Part shown: one piece after another, positions 34,642-44,063 of the stretch
Layout of the letters: each line of letters begins with the position of its first letter
Position numbering within the stretch: position 1 is the first letter of the stretch
Source of the DNA: Gammaproteobacteria bacterium
Lineage (GTDB): Bacteria; Pseudomonadota; Gammaproteobacteria; Pseudomonadales; Cellvibrionaceae
Reading direction: 5' to 3'
Assembly (NCBI GenBank): GCA_021151835.1
Contig: JAGKWO010000018.1
Span: 20,662-84,661 of the forward strand
Length of the DNA stretch: 64,000 nt
Program-made: the position numbers and the translations under genes
The notes under the pieces: generated by a model
The model's input: the letters and a program-made list of their open reading frames with translations, nothing else
What the model was told of the DNA's origin: nothing
Databases searched by the model: none

Positions 34642-36303
34642 ATGTCTATTAGAAATTTACTCATTGCGACCCAATCGTTACTCGCCATCTTATTTACCCT
34701 CTGTTCTACTTCAACAGCTTTTGCAATTACCATCACAGTCAACCCCAAACCCAGCACGACTGGAAATTATGAAATCCAATGGACTAACGCATTTGGAATT
34801 GTGGACCTTTCAGAAATAGTAAATGGTCAGGAAGTAAAACTTTTTGTGGGCTCCAATGCAAATTCCAAAGTTACTGTCACTGGAAAAGCAACTGGCACTT
34901 ATCAGTACGTATTAAAAGAAGTAACACCGGGAATAGGAAATGGCCCGGTAGTACACAACTTCACTGCAATCGTTAATCGCAATGGCCCGCAATTGGTATC
35001 GGTAAATGTTGATCGATCCCTCTTCGTGCACGACGAAGCAACACTTAATGCTGCTGATTTCAGCTTGTTAAGCGTGATGAACGCACTGGCTGCGCAAATG
35101 TCGACGAGCAACCCGGCAGATCCCATCAACGGTACCCAACTTTTTGCCCGGATGTGGGATGCCCAAAATCCGGCAAATACGCAAGTGCTGACCGGCGTTA
35201 CCAGATGTACCGGTACCCTGAATGGATTTCCTGTTGAGTGCCGCCCTGAAGAAGGAATACAAGCCTCTCAAGCTGCGCAATTTATCTCCAGCTACCGCCC
35301 AATTGCGTTGGTAAACCGCTTCGATTTGCGAAATAAAACCACACTTCAGGATTGCGGAGAATACCGCATGATTTTTGGTCGTCCGTCAGGTGGAAGAAAT
35401 TTCATTATATTTGAAGCCTTAGTGCCCAATCCCACACCCGGGGTAGCCAGTGGATGTTTGCCTATTCAGAATTTATGGAAAAATTTAACGAATGAAAATA
35501 ATGCAACAACGCGCGCAAACACATTGCGTAGTTTCTATTTTAGTGGCATACCTGCATCAAATGTGCTTGCTCCAATTAGTCCTCAACACTTTGCTGCAAA
35601 CACCGGGCAAATCAGAACCAATCAATTCTTAAGTGGCAGTTCCTGGAACCTCAAGGAATATAAAGCGGTTATTGAAAATGGTAAAAACACATTGCAAGTT
35701 GCTACGGTGAAAAGCAATCCGGTAAGCAGTTTATTTACTGATACCAATACCGACAGCCGATCCGTTGCATTCAGAAGTGATTTTATTAATAACATCGGAA
35801 GCTTGCTTGGAAATCCGGCAACCTTCACGCTGACAGTTGCCAACAATGCGCACAACAATGTGCAAAGCCATGCATCCGGGCCAATCAATGAAAATAATTT
35901 TGGAGCGCCGGCAAACTTTATTCCCGGCGGCGTATTCTCTAACCAAATTAGCTCAAGGCTATCGCAATTGGGTAGTGCTTTAACCCCTCAACAAGTGGTT
36001 AACCGCGCAACAGCAATGACTTGTGGTGGCTGTCATCAACCGAGTTTCTTTGGCCTCACTGCCAGCAATAACCCTAACTCTATTGGTAATGGTATAGCTT
36101 GGCCAGATACTTTGGGCTTTGTCCATGTTAGCGAGTTTGCCTCTGGCGGCGTGTTCCCGCTATCTCCCGCATTGAACAATGTATTCCTGCCTGCGCGTAA
36201 ACAGGATATGGAAAACTATCTCAATAACAATGGCGTCACATTCCAGGCAGCGCCTGCACAAACTGCACCGGCAACTGCAGTAACATCAAAACGTTCAGGC
36301 TAA
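34642..36303 (+). CDS. Secreted protein of unknown family with one CxxCH heme-type motif
   Basis: About 553 residues from the ATG at 34642, with AAGGA upstream. Signal peptide ending STAFA; then a beta-rich region of about 90 residues (TVNPKPSTTGNYEIQW, like an Ig/FN3-type fold), then a large domain with LVNRFDLRNK and CGEYRMIFGR, several cysteines, and a C-terminal MTCGGCHQPSFFG that fits a c-type heme site. A Met or His sixth ligand cannot be assigned. I do not recognise the family. It stands alone in AT-rich surroundings with a less GC-biased codon choice than its neighbours. A role in extracellular redox, as with the CBM2 operon, is only a guess. Confidence 0.7.
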   Translation: MSIRNLLIATQSLLAILFTLCSTSTAFAITITVNPKPSTTGNYEIQWTNAFGIVDLSEIVNGQEVKLFVGSNANSKVTVTGKATGTYQYVLKEVTPGIGNGPVVHNFTAIVNRNGPQLVSVNVDRSLFVHDEATLNAADFSLLSVMNALAAQMSTSNPADPINGTQLFARMWDAQNPANTQVLTGVTRCTGTLNGFPVECRPEEGIQASQAAQFISSYRPIALVNRFDLRNKTTLQDCGEYRMIFGRPSGGRNFIIFEALVPNPTPGVASGCLPIQNLWKNLTNENNATTRANTLRSFYFSGIPASNVLAPISPQHFAANTGQIRTNQFLSGSSWNLKEYKAVIENGKNTLQVATVKSNPVSSLFTDTNTDSRSVAFRSDFINNIGSLLGNPATFTLTVANNAHNNVQSHASGPINENNFGAPANFIPGGVFSNQISSRLSQLGSALTPQQVVNRATAMTCGGCHQPSFFGLTASNNPNSIGNGIAWPDTLGFVHVSEFASGGVFPLSPALNNVFLPARKQDMENYLNNNGVTFQAAPAQTAPATAVTSKRSG

Positions 36304-36451
36304 GTCCTGTCTCCCCGGAGGAGCTTTGTAACTCTTCCGGGGCTTCACATTCACTGCCTGATTCGTAACAATACCCCCACCCCCGTTAAACCAAGCCATA
36401 CGCTTGTAGAATCGGAGTATTAATAACTTACCTGCAGGTTTTCCCTTGATT

Positions 36452-36724
36452 ATGTCTACTACTACCAATAGCTTTTGGATCGATGTACGCACTGCCGACG
36501 AATTTAACGCAGGTCACCTTGAGGGCGCCGCCCATATCCCTTATGAAGAAATCGCCCCGCGCATCAGCGAAATTACCACCGACAAAAACGCGACCATTCA
36601 CCTTTATTGCCGTTCCGGCAATCGCTCCGGCATCGCCCAACAAATTTTGCAATCGATTGGTTTTACCAATGCGATAAACGAAGGTGGTTATGAGGATATT
36701 CTGCGCAGAGCAACTCACAATTAA
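36452..36724 (+). CDS. Single-domain rhodanese-like sulfurtransferase
   Basis: About 90 residues from the ATG at 36452. Rhodanese pattern: WIDVRTADEFNAGHLEGA, then the active-site loop LYCRSGNRSG with Cys53. No signal peptide, so GlpE-like and cytoplasmic rather than PspE-like. Substrate unknown. Confidence 0.88.
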   Translation: MSTTTNSFWIDVRTADEFNAGHLEGAAHIPYEEIAPRISEITTDKNATIHLYCRSGNRSGIAQQILQSIGFTNAINEGGYEDILRRATHN

Positions 36725-36928
36725 GGAAATATTTATCCTGCGATCCAATGCGCCGGGAAGAATCAGCAATAAAAAACTGTCATCGGCTGGGGAACATATT
36801 CGCTAACCATGTCTTTACGATGGAATAGTCCACTTGCCATTCAGGCGGGCCCGCTAAAAAAATCTATTGCCCACGCCCTATTTCTGGGACAATAGCCGCC
36901 TGATTCCTACCCAATGCCGTACCTGATC

Positions 36929-39430
36929 ATGAGCAACACCGCCAAACACCTGTTTTCCTACGCCAAACCCAACATCCACGCCCAGGCCAAAACCTATAAG
37001 CCTGCGCCGTTCCTGCCGATGAGCCGGCAGGAAATGGATAAATTAGGCTGGGATAGCTGCGACGTTATCATTGTGTGTGGTGATGCTTATGTGGACCATC
37101 CCAGTTTTGGAATGGCCGTGATTGGCCGGTTTTTGGAATCATTGGGTTTCCGCGTCGGCATCATCGCCCAGCCGGATTGGAAAAGTGCCGAACCCTTTAA
37201 AGCATTAGGCAAACCCAACCTGTTCTTTGGCGTTAGCGCGGGCAACATGGACTCCATGATCAACCGCTACACTGCCGACCTGCGCCTGCGTTCCGATGAT
37301 GCTTACACACCCGGTGGCCAGGGGGGAAAACGCCCCGACCGTGCGGTGACGGTTTACAGCCAGCGCTGCAAGGAAGCTTACAAAGATGTACCGATTGTGC
37401 TCGGCGGAATTGAGGCCAGCTTGCGTCGTATTGCCCAATACGATTACTGGAGCAACGAAGTCCGCCGTTCAGTATTGATCGATGCCACTGCCGATATTTT
37501 GTTATACGGCAATGCTGAGCGCGCGATTGCGGAAGTTGCACACTCACTCGCCGCTGGAAAAAATATTAAAGAGCTGGATAACATTCGCGGCACAGTGGTT
37601 ATCAAAAAGGAACCGCCCGCGGGCTGGACCGAAATTGATTCGACACGCATCGATTGGCCAGGTAATATTGATAAATTGCCTAATCCTTATGAATACCAAC
37701 ACAACAGCAAATCAGTTGTCGATGCGGCACAAGCTGATATCAATAATTCCCAAGTCGGTTTGCGCCAACTTGATCCGGAAAAAATGGCGGAGCAAATTGC
37801 CGTATTGAATCCGCTGGCAGTAAATGAAGAAAAGCTCCAGACACAAGGCTGCCCCGCCCAAGGACTTGAAAGCGAAAAAGCACTTGATCCCAATGAACCA
37901 CAGCCCATTCGCATCATTCCCATGCCGTTGCAAAATCGCAGCGATCTGGTGGATAACGAAAAAGTCTACGTGCGTTTACCATCGTTCGATAAAGTGCGCA
38001 AAGATCCAATACTTTACGCCCATGCATCGCGTGTATTGCATCAGGAGGCAAATCCGTTTAACGCACGCCCGATGATTCAAAAACACGAAAACCGCGAAGT
38101 CTGGATTAATCCACCGCCGATTCCATTGGAAACCGACGAGCTCGATGGTGTATTTGATTTGCCTTATGCGCGCATACCGCACCCTGTTTACGGCAAACAA
38201 AAAATCCCTGCATACGACATGATTAAAACTTCCGTAAATATTATGCGCGGATGTTTTGGCGGCTGTACTTTCTGTTCGATCACTGAGCACGAAGGGCGAA
38301 TTATCCAGAGCCGTTCACAGGAATCGATCCTGAAAGAAATTGAAGATATCCGCGATAAAGTCCCGGGGTTTACCGGCCATATTTCCGATCTGGGTGGCCC
38401 CACGGCAAATATGTATCGCCTCACGTGCAAAGATATGCCGACGCTGAGCAAATGCCGCCGATTGTCATGTGTGCATCCCACAATTTGTAAAAATTTAACC
38501 ACCAGCCATAAACACACCACCAATTTGTATCGCGAAGCACGCAAAATTCGCGGTGTGCATACGATCTCCATCGCATCCGGTTTGCGTTACGACCTGGCGG
38601 TACAAGATCCTGAGTATGTAAAAGAATTGGTAACCCATCACGTGGGCGGCTATTTAAAAATCGCGCCGGAGCACACCGAAGACAATGTGCTCGCACAAAT
38701 GATGAAACCGAAAATGACCAGCTACTACGAGTTCAAACGTATGTTTGATAAATTCTCGAAAGAAGCGGGCAAGGAACAATTTTTAATTCCCTATTTTATT
38801 GCCGCCCATCCGGGCACTCGCGATGAAGATATGCTTAACCTTGCACTCTGGTTGAAGAAAAACAACTTTGAAGTAGATCAGGTACAAACTTTTTATCCGT
38901 CACCGATGTCGCTGGCCACAGCAATGTACGTAAGCGAGCGCAATCCGCTGAAAAAATTGACTTACAAGAGCAGCAAAATCGCAATACCGCGCGGTATAGA
39001 GCAGCGTCGCTTGCAGAAAGCATTATTGCGCTACCACGACCCCGCTAACTGGCCAATTATTCGCGAAGCGTTGCGCAAAATGCGTAAACCGCATTTGATC
39101 GGTGCCAGTATTTCTGCGCTGGTACCGGATGAAGCCACAGAAAAAAGTCGCAGTAACCAACGCGGCCATAATCCCAATGCGCGCGGCGCGGGAAAATCAT
39201 TTGCAGGTAAACCTTCCACAAACGGAAAACCTGCGGGGAAATCATCAAGCGCAGGAAAGCCAGCTGCCCACGCGCAAAAACCGGCTGCAAAAGCGTTTGG
39301 CGATAAATTCGAGAGCGCTAAAAAGTTCAATGCGCAACAAACCGCAAAACCGGCACACACCAACCGCCCGGCAGGAAAACCATCGTCTGGCACCAAACCA
39401 GCAGGTAAACGGCCTTCCCCAAAAAAATAA
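36929..39430 (+). CDS. ygiQ: YgiQ-type radical SAM protein with long basic C-terminal tail
   Basis: About 833 residues from the ATG at 36929 (MSNTAKHL); an ATG five codons earlier is also possible. N-terminal YgiQ domain (PFLPMSRQEMDKLGWDSCDVI), and a radical SAM core with the 4Fe-4S motif RGCFGGCTFCSI near residue 440, plus IAPEHTED and TFYPSPMSLATAMY. The catalytic reaction of YgiQ is not known. The last roughly 115 residues are low-complexity and basic, with repeated KPAGK/KPSSG-like units and many Lys, Ala, Pro and Gly; such a tail can bind nucleic acid or ribosomes. Confidence 0.9.
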   Translation: MSNTAKHLFSYAKPNIHAQAKTYKPAPFLPMSRQEMDKLGWDSCDVIIVCGDAYVDHPSFGMAVIGRFLESLGFRVGIIAQPDWKSAEPFKALGKPNLFFGVSAGNMDSMINRYTADLRLRSDDAYTPGGQGGKRPDRAVTVYSQRCKEAYKDVPIVLGGIEASLRRIAQYDYWSNEVRRSVLIDATADILLYGNAERAIAEVAHSLAAGKNIKELDNIRGTVVIKKEPPAGWTEIDSTRIDWPGNIDKLPNPYEYQHNSKSVVDAAQADINNSQVGLRQLDPEKMAEQIAVLNPLAVNEEKLQTQGCPAQGLESEKALDPNEPQPIRIIPMPLQNRSDLVDNEKVYVRLPSFDKVRKDPILYAHASRVLHQEANPFNARPMIQKHENREVWINPPPIPLETDELDGVFDLPYARIPHPVYGKQKIPAYDMIKTSVNIMRGCFGGCTFCSITEHEGRIIQSRSQESILKEIEDIRDKVPGFTGHISDLGGPTANMYRLTCKDMPTLSKCRRLSCVHPTICKNLTTSHKHTTNLYREARKIRGVHTISIASGLRYDLAVQDPEYVKELVTHHVGGYLKIAPEHTEDNVLAQMMKPKMTSYYEFKRMFDKFSKEAGKEQFLIPYFIAAHPGTRDEDMLNLALWLKKNNFEVDQVQTFYPSPMSLATAMYVSERNPLKKLTYKSSKIAIPRGIEQRRLQKALLRYHDPANWPIIREALRKMRKPHLIGASISALVPDEATEKSRSNQRGHNPNARGAGKSFAGKPSTNGKPAGKSSSAGKPAAHAQKPAAKAFGDKFESAKKFNAQQTAKPAHTNRPAGKPSSGTKPAGKRPSPKK

Positions 39431-39441
39431 TCGGTTACATT

Positions 39442-39461
39442 GGCGCAAAAGGATTTGCGCC
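39442..39461 (+). other. Strong hairpin with AGGA loop after ygiQ
   Basis: GGCGCAAA (39442-39449), loop AGGA, TTTGCGCC (39454-39461). The perfect 8-bp stem lies 12 bp after the ygiQ stop; only a delayed TTGCTTTT follows. A weaker A/T-rich hairpin with a T run (AAAAACC-AGGT-GGTTTTT) is at 39510-39527 and may be the real terminator. The AGGA loop is also the motif bound by CsrA-type proteins. Confidence 0.5.
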
Positions 39462-39639
39462 CGCGAGTTGCTTTTCGCCCCCTGAAAATTTTGGAAACCG
39501 GACAATTTGAAAAACCAGGTGGTTTTTGGAAGCCATATATTTTTTGAAAGCTAGCCAGTTTTTATTCAGTTATCTCCGCTAAAATAGCGCGACCTGATTC
39601 TCATTCATTTGTTGATGCACATTCGCTTGATTTATAAAA

Positions 39640-41844
39640 ATGCAAATACCTGGCTATACAATCATCAAGAAAATCAATGCGGGCGGTATGGCAACCGTAT
39701 TCCTGGCGACGCAACACAGTGTGGGGCGCACGGTTGCATTAAAAATTATGAAACCGCTGCTGGATAAAGACCCTGAATTTCACCAGCGTTTTCAACGCGA
39801 GGCCAATATTATTGGCCAGCTTTCCCACCCCAATATTATTCCGATTTACGACATTGGCCGACACGAAGGATTTAACTATATTTCCATGGAGTTTTTGCCC
39901 AAGGGCTCGCTGGATGAAAAAATCAAACTGGGGATTACCCCTGAACAAGCGATCAAAATAACGATTGGTATTGCTGCCGCTCTTGAGCAAGCACACAGCA
40001 AAGGTTATATGCATCGTGACATCAAGCCGGAAAATATTTTATTCCGCGAAGATGGCTCGCCCGTGCTTACGGATTTTGGCATTGCACGGACAATCAAATC
40101 CAAAGCCAATATGACTCAGGTTGGTACCGTAATAGGTACTCCTTATTACATGAGCCCGGAGCAAGCCAAAGGCGAACCCAGTGATGGTCGCTCGGATTTA
40201 TACAGCCTGGGAGTTGTGCTTTATGAAATGCTCACCGGTGAAAAATTATTTCATGCGGATAGTTCTCTGGCTATCAGCGTAAAACATATCCATGAACCAC
40301 CACCGGCATTGCCTGAACAGTTTGCTGCATTGCAACCTTTACTGGATATCCTATTGGAAAAGGAACCGGAGCAACGTTTCCAAACCGCGCGGGAATTAAT
40401 CGAAGCGTTGGAAAATATTTCCCTGCACAATCCGCAAATAACAGCGCCCAAAGCAAAATCATTTTCACTATCGCTATTTGCAACACTGGGGCGAATAGTT
40501 GGCCAGGATGCACAATTAATTAACACCAAAACCAGGCAGCTGTTAGGGCTAAATAAAAAAAACGATGCGTCACGCCCAACCTCAACAAAAGCGGCACCTA
40601 CGTTAATCACCAATACAAATACCCAATTTGCCACACGTATTTCTGCCACGGTTCCACAACACACGACTATTGAAACAGTAAAAGATTCCGGCTTGATTAC
40701 ACGCTTAGGTATTTACGCGGTTTTGATCCTTGGCTTTGCACTATTCGGCTGGCAAGTATTTTTTAACGATGAAAAACCCTCAGCAAAAGAACAATGGGCA
40801 AGTATTAGCGGGCAGGATAATAGCGTTGATAGCCCGACGCTCATTCCATTAACGGTTAATCCCATCCCTAAAGAGGCGCGCGTACGCATCCTTAATATCC
40901 GCGAAAAATATGCGCCTGGGATTGAATTACCCGCCGGCGTTTATCATTTGGAAATCAGTCACCCTGGTTTCAGCACCAAAAAGAAATGGGTTCGCTTAAG
41001 CGCACAGAATTCATCGATTGATATAGCACTGCAAAAAAGCAATCAAATACAAGCAACCAACACATTACCGCTACCGGAATTAGTATTGATAAAAGCCGGA
41101 ACATTTTTGATGGGCAACCCGAATATTCAGGGTGCCCAGGTTACTATTGAGCGCGATTTTTATATCAGCCGCTACGAAATTACTTTTAATGAATATGATT
41201 TTTTTGCCATCGAAACTAATCGTGCCCTACCCGATGATGATGGCTGGGGCCGAGGCGAGCGTCCGGTTATTAATATAAGCTGGGATGATGCCAATGCCTA
41301 CATAAACTGGCTCAATAAAACCACGGGAAAAACCTACCGCCTGCCCAGCGCAGCCGAATGGGAATACGCAGCACGCGGCAATACCACCAGCAGTTATTGG
41401 TGGGGTAATAATGCTGAAGATGCCCGTAATCGCACCAACTGTCGCTTTGGTTGCAAAAGCTGGTGGGACAGTTTTTTTGATAATAAAACCCAGGTAGTTG
41501 GTGCATTTCCGCCCAATGATTTTGGATTGCATGATACTGCAGGAAATGTTGCCGAATGGACCAGCGATTGCGCCGACACACCAAACCCATCGGCCAACCC
41601 ACAAACAGCTTGTTTAAAACGCGCCGTGCGCGGTGGTGCATTTACCAGTAAAGTGGAAAACATTACGGCTTACTCACAAATTGCGTTTACCGCCACAAAG
41701 TCCCGCAAAAATATTGGTTTCCGTGTATTACAGGAAATCCCGCAAGCACGAGTAATAGATGATCAACCCAATACGGAAAACCAACCGCGTCGCCGCAACA
41801 TTTTCCGTGAACTCCGCGACAGTATTTTTAATCGCGACAATTAA
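39640..41844 (+). CDS. Transmembrane Ser/Thr protein kinase with PEGA and FGE/sulfatase-modifying-like domain
   Basis: 734 residues. N-terminal Hanks-type kinase (1-270) with INAGGMATVF, ATP-site Lys35 in ALKIMKP, HRDIKPEN at about 125-132 and DFG at 145, APE-like MSPEQAKGEPSD: all catalytic residues present. Then a linker, one membrane segment (about 355-375), a PEGA-like domain (about 400-470) and a C-terminal FGE-sulfatase (SUMF1) type domain (about 480-715) with ISWDDANAYINWLN, RLPSAAEWEYAARG and GNVAEWTSD. The cysteines that make formylglycine-generating enzymes work are absent: RAVRGGAFTS is followed by no Cys-x4-Cys. The outer part therefore probably senses or binds a ligand in the periplasm. 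A secreted protein follows 83 bp later. Confidence 0.9.
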   Translation: MQIPGYTIIKKINAGGMATVFLATQHSVGRTVALKIMKPLLDKDPEFHQRFQREANIIGQLSHPNIIPIYDIGRHEGFNYISMEFLPKGSLDEKIKLGITPEQAIKITIGIAAALEQAHSKGYMHRDIKPENILFREDGSPVLTDFGIARTIKSKANMTQVGTVIGTPYYMSPEQAKGEPSDGRSDLYSLGVVLYEMLTGEKLFHADSSLAISVKHIHEPPPALPEQFAALQPLLDILLEKEPEQRFQTARELIEALENISLHNPQITAPKAKSFSLSLFATLGRIVGQDAQLINTKTRQLLGLNKKNDASRPTSTKAAPTLITNTNTQFATRISATVPQHTTIETVKDSGLITRLGIYAVLILGFALFGWQVFFNDEKPSAKEQWASISGQDNSVDSPTLIPLTVNPIPKEARVRILNIREKYAPGIELPAGVYHLEISHPGFSTKKKWVRLSAQNSSIDIALQKSNQIQATNTLPLPELVLIKAGTFLMGNPNIQGAQVTIERDFYISRYEITFNEYDFFAIETNRALPDDDGWGRGERPVINISWDDANAYINWLNKTTGKTYRLPSAAEWEYAARGNTTSSYWWGNNAEDARNRTNCRFGCKSWWDSFFDNKTQVVGAFPPNDFGLHDTAGNVAEWTSDCADTPNPSANPQTACLKRAVRGGAFTSKVENITAYSQIAFTATKSRKNIGFRVLQEIPQARVIDDQPNTENQPRRRNIFRELRDSIFNRDN

Positions 41845-41926
41845 AGTTTGCTAAATTTTTATTGGTTCTGCTAGGGTTAAGCAGCCCTGCAACAGCAGGG
41901 TTAATTTAATTAAACAAGGAGTTCAC

Positions 41927-42772
41927 ATGAATAAGTTTGCCCGTAATATAGGTGTAACACTGTTTAGCATCCTCAGTGCATCTACCTACGCTAAAACCTT
42001 TGAATATGATTTTACCGCGATTAATTCGTTACCAGGTCCAATTCAATATCCCAACCTGAATTTTAATCAACCTAAAGCCGTCGTTTTTAAAGTCAATAAA
42101 GATCCGCTGACCCCTGATGTACAAATTAATTCTCTTGAGGTCAGCTTTCCCAACGCCGCTAAATTGGTCGCAACCGGGTTTAAAAAGATTGAACCTGATC
42201 TTTATCGCGCAATTGTTGATGACGCCTGGATTTATCGCCAGGTATTTGTAGACGTAAGAGGTGTGGATTTTAATCGGCCTTTGCAATCCAACCCGCGCAT
42301 TGAAGTTTCGATTTCAGAACAATCCGCGTTTATCCAGCCGGAGGCAGCCCCTAAAGGACAACCACTGTTTACGGTTAATGGAATCCTGCGCGATATAACT
42401 GTTGCGAAAATAGCAGATGTTGCAACAACTACGATTGACTCAAAACCGCTGACTCTTTCCCTGAAAGATACACTGACTTACGCACCGGTAGAAAGCCAGG
42501 TTAATGGACCGAGAGAAGGCTTTGTTATCGAAGCACTTTGGCAAGGCAAAGGACAAAAAACTATTTATGTCCCGGCACCTGTACCGCAGGAAGACTTTGA
42601 TCGGTTGACTGCAATAGCAATAACCATCAAGGAAGTTACCATTCCTGGCGGTAAGGATTATTTTTTCAGTATCAAATACAAGGAAGAAAACGGTGGTGAA
42701 CGAATCACTAACGAGCAGCTGTTGCGGCCGTTATTGAATAATGCTTTTGGAACATCGCCCTATCCTTATTAA
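41927..42772 (+). CDS. Secreted protein of unknown family downstream of the kinase
   Basis: 281 residues with a signal peptide (MNKFARNIGVTLFSILSAS, cleaved near TYA). The mature part is beta-rich with no cysteine, no enzyme motif and no repeat; the N-terminal region has NSLPGPIQYPNLNF and the middle VDVRGVDFNRPL. An AAGGAG site sits six to eight bases before the ATG. It starts 83 bp after the kinase gene on the same strand and ends at a strong terminator, so it is probably transcribed with the kinase and could be its periplasmic partner. No family recognised. Confidence 0.7.
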   Translation: MNKFARNIGVTLFSILSASTYAKTFEYDFTAINSLPGPIQYPNLNFNQPKAVVFKVNKDPLTPDVQINSLEVSFPNAAKLVATGFKKIEPDLYRAIVDDAWIYRQVFVDVRGVDFNRPLQSNPRIEVSISEQSAFIQPEAAPKGQPLFTVNGILRDITVAKIADVATTTIDSKPLTLSLKDTLTYAPVESQVNGPREGFVIEALWQGKGQKTIYVPAPVPQEDFDRLTAIAITIKEVTIPGGKDYFFSIKYKEENGGERITNEQLLRPLLNNAFGTSPYPY

Positions 42773-42780
42773 TTCTCCAT

Positions 42781-42814
42781 AAAAAAACCGCTGATTTTCA
42801 TCAGCGGTTTTTTT
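42781..42814. terminator. Strong bidirectional terminator between kinase unit and accA
   Basis: AAAAAAACCGCTGA, loop TTTTCA, TCAGCGGTTTTTTT. The perfect 14-bp stem lies 18 bp from the accA stop and 9 bp from the convergent gene's stop. Confidence 0.9.
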
Positions 42815-42831
42815 ATCAAACAATAGTTTTC

Positions 42832-43779
42832 TTAATTTCCGTAACTCATCAAGCGCTGGTAACGGCGCTCCAATAAGGCATCAATAGGTTCTTTACTTAG
42901 GCGATCCACTTGAGAAACCAAACGTTCCTGTAATTTTCTCGCCATTTCATCCAGATTGCGATGCGCGCCGCCTAATGGCTCAGGGATAGTTTCATCAACA
43001 ATTCCCAAATCCTGCAACACTTTGGAGGTCACACCCATTGCTTGCGCCGCTTCCGGTGCTTTGGCAACCGTTTTCCAGATAATGTTGGCGCAACCTTCCG
43101 GGGAAATAACAAAGTAAGTGGAGTATTGCAACATGTTCAAATGATCGCCCACACCAATCGCCAATGCACCACCCGACGAACCCTCGCCGATAACGGTACA
43201 AACAATCGGGGTGCGCAAGCGCGACATCACCGCCAGGTTCTGGGCGATAGATTCAGAAATACCACGCTCTTCCGAGTCAATCCCCGGGTAAGCACCGGGA
43301 GTGTCGATCAGCGTTAACACTGGCAACTTGAAACGCTCGGCCATCTCCATCAAACGGAGCGCTTTACGATAACCTTCCGGGCGCGGCATACCAAAGTTAC
43401 GCATCACTTTTTCATGCACAGTGCGGCCTTTTTCTTCACCGATAACCATTACCGGTTTGCCATCCAGACGCGCTACGCCACCAATAATTGCCTTGTCATC
43501 ACCAAAGTGACGATCACCATGCAGTTCGTCAAAATCAGTGAACACGCGGGAAATATAGTCGGATGCATAAGGGCGCAACGGGTGGCGGGCAACTTTAACG
43601 ATGTCCCAGGCAGTCAACTTGGCGTAAATGCTTTCTGTCAGCTTGGTACTTTTTTCGCGCAGCTTGGCGATTTCATCAGCAATATTGACATCAGAACTAT
43701 TACCAACGAGCTGCAGCTCTTCAATCTTGCCTTCAAGTTCGGCGATGGGCTGTTCAAAATCCAGATAATTCAGATTCAT
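42832..43779 (-). CDS. accA: Acetyl-CoA carboxylase carboxyltransferase subunit alpha
   Basis: 315 residues, normal length. N-terminal helix LDFEQPIAELEGKIEEL, then ARHPLRPYASDYI, FTDFDELHGDRHFGDDKAI, GRPEGYRKALRLM-type region, TLIDTPGAYPG and GEGSSGGALAIGVGD. With AccD it transfers the carboxyl group from biotin to acetyl-CoA, the first step of fatty acid synthesis. It follows dnaE by 284 bp in which no gene or clear site is seen, the usual gene order. Confidence 0.97.
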   Translation of the reverse strand: MNLNYLDFEQPIAELEGKIEELQLVGNSSDVNIADEIAKLREKSTKLTESIYAKLTAWDIVKVARHPLRPYASDYISRVFTDFDELHGDRHFGDDKAIIGGVARLDGKPVMVIGEEKGRTVHEKVMRNFGMPRPEGYRKALRLMEMAERFKLPVLTLIDTPGAYPGIDSEERGISESIAQNLAVMSRLRTPIVCTVIGEGSSGGALAIGVGDHLNMLQYSTYFVISPEGCANIIWKTVAKAPEAAQAMGVTSKVLQDLGIVDETIPEPLGGAHRNLDEMARKLQERLVSQVDRLSKEPIDALLERRYQRLMSYGN

Positions 43780-44063
43780 AGCAAGCTCTTAATCCAGTAG
43801 AAGTACCGTTTACGTAAAAAGTACCGTTTTAACTTAATAGGGTAAATGCATTCCGCATGTCGGCGGCTTTTTAACCACCGGTACGGGTGCCATATTTGGC
43901 CCGCTACCTTACGCGAAAAGGGCGATTTAGTCGATCTTTTCCAATGAGATTCAGGAAGCCAATAGCAAGCCCTGGCGCTATTTTTTGCATTGATCCCGGC
44001 AGCAGCTATTTATCATTCCATTACCAATAAATGGGTGAAATATACCGGTTACAGGATTACCCA

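Noticed and set aside
39640..41844. Functional formylglycine-generating enzyme
   Set aside because: The catalytic cysteine pair is not present in the SUMF1-like domain, and no sulfatase gene is near.
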